Assembly: GCA_034435675.1 (NCBI GenBank) | Contig: DAOTWP010000244.1 | Location: forward strand, 1 to 19,493 | Direction of reading: 5' to 3' | Source: DAOTWP01 sp034435675 | Lineage (GTDB): Bacteria; Chloroflexota; Anaerolineae; Aggregatilineales; Phototrophicaceae | DNA length: 19,493 nt | Part shown: in pieces, positions 15,650 to 19,493 of the stretch | How the letters are laid out: each line of letters opens with the position of its first letter | How positions within the stretch are numbered: position 1 is the first letter of the stretch | Position numbers and translations under genes: made by a program | Notes under the pieces: generated by a model | Database searches by the model: none | The model's input: only the letters and a program-made list of their open reading frames with translations | Told to the model about the DNA's origin: nothing

Positions 15650-16642
15650 TTAGTTGCTACCGGGAATCACGCCGATGATGACGCTGCCGCGCTTGCGCCC
15701 GCTGTCCACATAACGGTGCGCCTCGGCAAGCTGCTCCAGCGGGTAGCAGCGGTCAATGGGCGACTTGAGTTTGCCTTCCGCGAGCAGCCGCGCGAAGAAC
15801 TGCATGCTCTCCTGTGTTTCGCCCGGCGTCCCGGCGATCACCTTGCGACTGCCGAACAGGGCGGTCCGCGGCGCTTGCAGCATCTCGCGCAGCCCGCCCG
15901 CCACTGCCAGGTAACGCCCGCCCGGTTTGAGCACGCGCTTGCAGCGGGCAAACGAGGTTTTGCCGACCACTGAGTCGAAGATCAGGTCATACTGTTCGCT
16001 GCCCGCCGTGAAATCCTGCTGGGTGTAGTCAATCACATGATCCGCGCCCAGCGACTGCACAAGCTCCAGGTTGCGTGTGCTGCACACGCCGGTCACTTCC
16101 GCGCCGAACTATTTGGCAAGCTGCACAGCATAACTGCCTGTGCCGCCGGACGCGCCGTTGACCAGCACTTTCTGCCCCGGCTGTATCCTGCCCTTGTCAC
16201 GCAGGAAATACAGCGCTGTGCCCGCGCCAAAGCCAACGCCCGCCGCTTCGGCATAACTCAGTGTGTCCGGCTTGACTGCCAGCGCGCTGGTTTCGGACCA
16301 GCAGACATATTCGGCATAGGCGCCCATCGCGCCAGAATTGATGCCAAAGACCGCATCGCCCACTTTGAAGCGCGTGACAGCGCTGCCGACTGCTTCGACT
16401 TCTCCGGCGACTTCAACGCCGAGGATTTGCTTCTTCGGCGCGCGGATGCCAAACATCAGCCGGGGCAGCGGACCAAAGCCGGGCGGCACAAAAGTAAAAC
16501 CGCGCACGTTTACATCACCGGCGGTGACGCTGGCGGCGTGGACTTTGATCAGCACTTCGTCCGGTTTGGGCGTCGGCTTGGCGATCTCTGCCAACCGCAG
16601 CACATCCGGTGAACCATATTGGGTGTAGACGACTGCTTTCAT
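15650..16642 (-). pseudogene. MDR-family NAD(P)-dependent oxidoreductase (quinone oxidoreductase-like) with in-frame TAG
   Basis: Full-length medium-chain dehydrogenase/reductase in one frame, 329 sense codons and one internal amber codon. The N-terminal part (codons 1-177) has MKAVVYTQYGSPDVLRL, PDEVLIKVHAASVTAGDV, LGVEVAGEVEAVG, the KVGDAVFG loop and the Rossmann start VLVNGASGGTGSYAVQLAK. Then comes TAG at 16109-16111, followed without any gap by FGAEVTGVCSTRN, LGADHVIDYTQQDF and the usual family C-terminus (LEQLAEAHRYVDSGRKRGSV). Relatives normally have Tyr or another residue at the stop position, so TAT/TAC to TAG is a likely single change. It lacks the Cys cluster of zinc-structural MDRs, as in NADPH:quinone reductases. 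ATG 16642 has AGGAG 7 bases upstream. Unless the stop is an error or is suppressed, the product lacks most of the cofactor-binding domain. Confidence 0.85.
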
Positions 16643-16764
16643 GCGTTTGCTCCTGAATGATGTGTTGGTCGGAACCCGGCAAGCCAAACCCCTCAGTACG
16701 CTCCGTAGAGGTCTGCACCGGGGTATCCGTGATTCATTTGACGGAAAATTGCGTTAGTGGCTGC

Positions 16765-17739
16765 TCAGCCCTCGCTGCGGGCGGCGAACGGGGTGCTGCT
16801 GCTGTAATTCCACAGACGCACCAACCGTATCCCCTTGCTCAGCAGCGTGCTGACGGCATAGACGATGGCGAAAAGCTCCGCCCCATTGGCGATGAAAAAC
16901 ACGTCCGCGAGATTGGGCTGATCCGCAATCAGGCGTTCGACCAGCGGCTTGGTCACGGCGAAGTACAGGCAGACGACGCCGAAGACTTCCAGCACGGTCT
17001 GCACCAGCCAGGGCACACCGCGCCAGCGCCCATGCCGCAGCGCCAGCAGACTGATACCAACCTGCCCCACGACGCTGAGGATCAGCAGCAGCAGCCACAG
17101 CGCAGGCACCGGAATGACTTCGCCCGGATTGTTCAGGTCGAAGCGCAGGGTCAGCCCGCCCACGCGCAGAAAGTAGAGGAAGACCAGCACGGCAAACACA
17201 GCCAGCGCCGCACCAATCACGACTTCAAAACGGTCTACTGCGCCGGGGTCGTCCACTTCTGGCAGTGCCAGCGGGTTAAATGCCGCCGGATCAACTTCGA
17301 TCCTGGCACGTTCGATGAGCGCAAACAGCAGCACCACGACGCCGGAGAAGATCAGTGTCGCCTGCACTGCGCTGAGCAGCGGTTCGACCACCAGGCTGGT
17401 AAACGTCAGCGTACCCCCTGCGACCAGCAGCCCGAAGATGTGCAGGAACAGGATGATCGCTGGAACCACCAGCCAACCGCGCCGCAGTGCCAGCATCATG
17501 AATGGATAAAGTTCCGGTCCGACGAGATACTGCGCGCTGCGGTACGAGACCGCCAGCATGCGCGGGTCGCCAAACTCTTGCAGCACGGTCACAATCTCCG
17601 CCTCGGATGGGGTGCCGCCGTAACGGTCGTCAAGCTGATCCTGAAGCTGCGAGCGCAGTTCCGCTTCGATCTCTGCGCGTTCCTGGCGCGGCAGAAAGCG
17701 CCCAACCTGATGGACGTAGCGTTCGACCAGATCAGCCAT
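16765..17739 (-). CDS. HAAS-domain polytopic membrane protein
   Basis: 324-residue protein. Residues 1-75 form the HAAS helical domain (VERYVHQVGRFLPRQERAEI, AELRSQLQDQLDDRYGG, SEAEIVTVLQEFGDPRMLA), which is typically encoded next to PadR regulators. About six or seven membrane helices follow (for example VVPAIILFLHIFGLLVAG, ATLIFSGVVVLLFALI, VVIGAALAVFAVLVFLYFL), separated by an acidic loop. Its start overlaps the last 8 bases of the PadR gene, the standard arrangement for translationally coupled PadR-HAAS pairs; GGGAG lies 9 bases before ATG 17739. HAAS proteins are thought to act with the PadR partner in sensing envelope conditions, but the signal is unknown. The gap 16643-16764 to the oxidoreductase contains only a faint REP-like remnant. 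Confidence 0.88.
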   Translation of the reverse strand: MADLVERYVHQVGRFLPRQERAEIEAELRSQLQDQLDDRYGGTPSEAEIVTVLQEFGDPRMLAVSYRSAQYLVGPELYPFMMLALRRGWLVVPAIILFLHIFGLLVAGGTLTFTSLVVEPLLSAVQATLIFSGVVVLLFALIERARIEVDPAAFNPLALPEVDDPGAVDRFEVVIGAALAVFAVLVFLYFLRVGGLTLRFDLNNPGEVIPVPALWLLLLILSVVGQVGISLLALRHGRWRGVPWLVQTVLEVFGVVCLYFAVTKPLVERLIADQPNLADVFFIANGAELFAIVYAVSTLLSKGIRLVRLWNYSSSTPFAARSEG

Positions 17740-18079
17740 GTTGTTCGTCTCCCAGAATGCGCCGCATGACCTTTACTGTCTCAGACCATTCCGCCTTGAG
17801 GATGGTCAGGACTTCGTGCCCCGCCGGGCTAATGCGATAGTATTTGCGCGGGCGTGCCTCGCCAACATCCCACTCGCTTTGCAGCAAGCCCTGCTTTTCC
17901 AGCCGCCGCAGCAGCGGGTAGAGCGTGCCTTCTTCGATGTCCAGCCCCTGCGTGGCAAGCTGCTGGATCAGGCTGTAGCCGTAGCGGGCGGTGTCCATCT
18001 GGCTGAGCACCGCCAGCACGACGACCCCGCGCCGCAGTTCCAGCCGGAGCTGATTAAGCTGCTCACCTGTGTCGGTCAT
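17732..18079 (-). CDS. PadR-family transcriptional regulator
   Basis: 115-residue winged-helix protein. The N-terminal helices read LRRGVVVLAVLSQMDTARYG, then YSLIQQLATQGLDIEEGTLY and PLLRRLEKQGLLQSEWDVGE, the PadR signature Y-G-Y-x-L...G-T-L-Y-P-x-L-x-R-L-E. The wing is RPRKYYRISPAG and a short C-terminal helix (EVLTILKAEWSETVKVMRRI) serves dimerisation. PadR proteins are mostly repressors that bind palindromes at their own promoter. Here a 20-base palindrome overlaps the -10 of its promoter, so autorepression is inferred. AGGA lies 9 bases before ATG 18079. It is co-transcribed with the HAAS gene it overlaps, and diverges from the DUF4058 gene. Confidence 0.92.
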   Translation of the reverse strand: MTDTGEQLNQLRLELRRGVVVLAVLSQMDTARYGYSLIQQLATQGLDIEEGTLYPLLRRLEKQGLLQSEWDVGEARPRKYYRISPAGHEVLTILKAEWSETVKVMRRILGDEQHG

Positions 18080-18109
18080 GCGCTGTGTGTCCTACAGTAC
18101 TATGCGCCG

Positions 18110-18129
18110 TACAGTATCAATATACTGTA
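18110..18129. promoter_or_regulatory. Likely PadR operator palindrome
   Basis: TACAGTAT (18110-18117), spacer CAAT, ATACTGTA (18122-18129): a perfect 8-base inverted repeat overlapping the -10 of the padR-like promoter. Extra ACAGTA half-sites occur at 18093-18098, 18136-18141 and 18153-18158, the last two within identical ACACAGTAT repeats 17 bases apart. Confidence 0.75.
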
Positions 18130-18148
18130 TAACACACAGTATTGTCAA
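18119..18148 (-). promoter_or_regulatory. Promoter of the PadR-HAAS operon
   Basis: On the minus strand a perfect TTGACA (18143-18148) and TATATT (18119-18124) are 18 bases apart, about 40 bases from the ATG at 18079. The operator palindrome covers the -10 and further half-sites flank the -35. Confidence 0.75.
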
Positions 18149-18221
18149 GTACACAGTATGGAAGTGGGGGGAATGACACTGCAAAAACTCAGCGCGCCAG
18201 TCGGTAGCGGGCGTCTAAGCG

Positions 18222-18230
18222 TGTTATACT
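18222..18230 (+). promoter_or_regulatory. Extended -10 promoter of the DUF4058 gene
   Basis: TGTTATACT (18222-18230) fits the extended -10 form TGnTATAAT with one mismatch. The -35 region is poor, as is common with extended -10 promoters. The leader is about 20 bases. It lies about 65 bases from the nearest PadR half-site. Confidence 0.5.
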
Positions 18231-18255
18231 GTCCGAGATGCATGTGAGGTGAACC

Positions 18256-19245
18256 ATGTCCTCTGTTCCACCAATCCACACGACGAAAAATCAGTATCGC
18301 GGCATTAACGCGCATCTGCACAGTTTCTGGCAGGCGGCGCAGAAGTGGAATCGCTTTCACCACCCGCATGTTGATGACCTCTTCCGGCTGATGAAAGCGC
18401 TGCTGCTGCCGATAGGCTACACCGTTAATATTGAGGAGTCGATGCAGATTCGCCGTGAAGAGGCTTTGCCAGCGCTGCGCCCGAAACCGGACATTACCGT
18501 GCGGGACGCCAGCGCGCGCCATCCGGCAGGGGCAGCGACACGCGGCGGCGAGGCGGCACCCCTGATCGAAGGCGGGATTGCCCTGGAAAGCCTGCTGGAA
18601 CCGGCGCTTGAAGCGGACAGCACTTATGCTGCACTGGCAGTCAGCACGCTTGCCGAAGACCCGCGCCTGAGCGAAACCGTCGCCTGGGTCGAACTGCTGT
18701 CGCCCAGCAACAAAGGCGACACCCGCGATGCTTATGCGTACCTCGCCAAACGGCATATCGCGCTGGAACATGGCATTGTTTTCGTCGAACTCGATTATCT
18801 GCACGAGACGCCGCCTACATTCGAGCGCCTGCCGGATTACACACGCGGTGACCCGGACGCGCACCCTTACCGTATCAGCGTGATTGACCCGCGCCCCGAT
18901 TATCAGGATGGCACTGCCTGGCTGCATACCTGGGATGTGGATATGCCGCTGCCGGTAGTGAAAATCCCGCTCAACGGGCACGATGTGCTGACATTCGACT
19001 TCGACGCGGCTTATCAACGCACGTTTGAGGGCGCGTTATATGGCTTTGACCGCGAACTGAATTATGCCGAACTGCCGCAGCACTTTGCGCGTTACAGTGA
19101 AGCTGACCGCAGCCGCATCGCCAACCGGATGCTCACCGTGCTGCGTGCGGCAGAAAACGGCGCTGATCTCGAAGCCGCCCCGCTGCCCGTGACCACACTG
19201 CCGCTGGACGAGGCACTCCACGCGCTGGATGCCCTGCGCGGCTGA
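18256..19245 (+). CDS. DUF4058 family protein
   Basis: 329-residue soluble protein. Family landmarks are the opening QYRGINAHLHSFWQ (relatives have NPYPGMNPYLE), a YTVNIEESMQIR strand, RPKPDITVRD (residues 75-84), VAWVELLSPSNKGDTRDAYAYLAKR around residue 150-170, and HGIVFVELDYLHETPP, matching the VEIL-SPxNK...YLxKR...VEIDLLR pattern of DUF4058. The spacing of conserved acidic residues and Lys (PD..., E-x-L-x-P-x-N-K) recalls PD-(D/E)XK and Uma2-like nuclease folds, a relation I infer rather than can show. DUF4058 has no established function and is typical of cyanobacteria, Chloroflexota and planctomycetes. GAGGTG lies about 5 bases before ATG 18256. It is divergent from the padR-like gene and may share its control region. 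Confidence 0.85.
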   Translation: MSSVPPIHTTKNQYRGINAHLHSFWQAAQKWNRFHHPHVDDLFRLMKALLLPIGYTVNIEESMQIRREEALPALRPKPDITVRDASARHPAGAATRGGEAAPLIEGGIALESLLEPALEADSTYAALAVSTLAEDPRLSETVAWVELLSPSNKGDTRDAYAYLAKRHIALEHGIVFVELDYLHETPPTFERLPDYTRGDPDAHPYRISVIDPRPDYQDGTAWLHTWDVDMPLPVVKIPLNGHDVLTFDFDAAYQRTFEGALYGFDRELNYAELPQHFARYSEADRSRIANRMLTVLRAAENGADLEAAPLPVTTLPLDEALHALDALRG

Positions 19246-19257
19246 TGTTCTGCGCTG

Positions 19258-19279
19258 CCGCTGCGGGCGGACGCAGCGG
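19258..19279 (+). terminator. Hairpin just past the DUF4058 stop, possible terminator
   Basis: A perfect 8-bp stem pairs CCGCTGCG (19258-19265) with CGCAGCGG (19272-19279) around GGCGGA, 13 bases after the stop codon. No T-tract follows, so factor-independent termination is uncertain. Confidence 0.4.
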
Positions 19280-19310
19280 GAACCCCAAAGGTAATGCATC
19301 TGTATTTTCC

Positions 19311-19341
19311 GTAGGGGACGGTCACAGATCTCCCCCTGCAC
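19311..19341. repeat. Palindromic REP-like element, copy 8
   Basis: GTAGGGGA at 19311-19318 faces TCCCCCTGCAC (19331-19341), giving an imperfect stem on the same plan as copies 2 and 7. It lies in the gap between the DUF4058 gene and the partial gene at the window end. Confidence 0.45.
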
Positions 19342-19422
19342 AAACATACTGTTCCCATGATTTGAACAAGCGCCAATACGGATTATGTGCGCGGGCGCAG
19401 GGCACACAGTCCCGCCCTTCGC

Positions 19423-19493
19423 TCAGGTCTCGCCCGGGCTGCCGGCGTCGCTCGTGTCGCCGGGGTCCTGCTCGCTCTTGCGCCGTTTAAGCA
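19423..19493 (-). CDS. Possible C-terminal tip of a gene running out of the window
   Basis: On the minus strand the frame entering at the window edge reads LKRRKSEQDPGDTSDAGSPGET and ends with TGA (19423-19425). A basic cluster followed by an acidic, Pro/Gly/Ser-rich tail is a common protein end, for instance after the last helix of a membrane protein. Only 22 residues are visible, so the family cannot be named and the call rests on composition alone. Confidence 0.35.
   Translation of the reverse strand, partial: LKRRKSEQDPGDTSDAGSPGET

Noticed and set aside
14540..16642. Genome-wide stop codon reassignment to explain the TGA and TAG
   Set aside because: Two different stop codons are involved, and other genes in this window end normally in TGA and TAG. 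Local mutation or error is simpler.
16700..16727. Further copy of the REP-like palindrome (GTAGAGGTCTGCACCGGGGTA)
   Set aside because: It shares only fragments of the motif and has no convincing stem, so it is at best a decayed copy and was not annotated.
16657..17769. Open frame of 370 codons on the plus strand
   Set aside because: It is antisense to the PadR-HAAS operon and spans the intergenic gap. Its product is rich in Gln, His and Arg with no domain pattern, as expected for a shadow of GC-rich coding sequence.

Overview
The window is a GC-rich bacterial chromosome segment with short intergenic gaps. Gene content (isoprenylcysteine-methyltransferase-like protein, GT39-type membrane glycosyltransferase, HAAS/PadR pair, DUF4058, DUF6326, WD40 protein, PAS-GAF hybrid histidine kinase) and dispersed palindromes of the 'GTAGGGG...CCCCTAC' type suggest a free-living Chloroflexota bacterium, possibly Anaerolineae. 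That assignment is an inference from gene style; there is no rRNA, tRNA or marker gene here to fix it.

Layout, left to right. 3-308: 3' end of a secreted protein with thrombospondin type 3-like Asp repeats, followed by a clear rho-independent terminator. 562-1293: membrane methyltransferase-like protein. 1434-1928 (-): thermonuclease-like lipoprotein, divergent from a large polytopic glycosyltransferase (2138-4462) that has a near-consensus promoter. 4566-5326: a small ORF and a YbjN-like protein that may be one frameshifted gene. 5456-6659 (-): a lipoprotein and a small membrane protein. 6844-8200: a repeat element, a 5'-truncated gene remnant and an AT-richer seven-bladed WD40 protein. 8266-9666 (-): MFS exporter. 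9977-11048 (+): two tandem paralogous small proteins of a family I do not recognise, the first behind a promoter with a striking inverted repeat. 11230-14121 (-): a two-gene signalling operon, STAS protein then PAS-GAF hybrid histidine kinase, the kinase carrying one degenerate and one intact receiver. 14540-15454 (-): two small membrane proteins, one split by an in-frame TGA. 15650-16642 (-): an MDR oxidoreductase split by an in-frame TAG. 16765-18079 (-): PadR regulator and HAAS membrane protein, overlapping, under an operator-rich promoter shared with the divergent DUF4058 gene (18256-19245). 19423-19493 (-): 3' tip of another gene.

Three themes deserve attention. First, the tandem paralogs at 9977-11048 align without gaps over 143 residues (about 56% identity by hand count) with a near-invariant C-terminus, and they lie beside a STAS/hybrid-kinase operon. 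Second, small palindromic elements with a common plan sit in at least eight intergenic gaps. Third, two well-preserved genes within about 1.3 kb of each other carry single in-frame stop codons, and a third locus looks frameshifted; either this region is decaying or the assembly has point errors. No CRISPR array, tRNA, rRNA, transposase, integrase or recognisable defence system was found.
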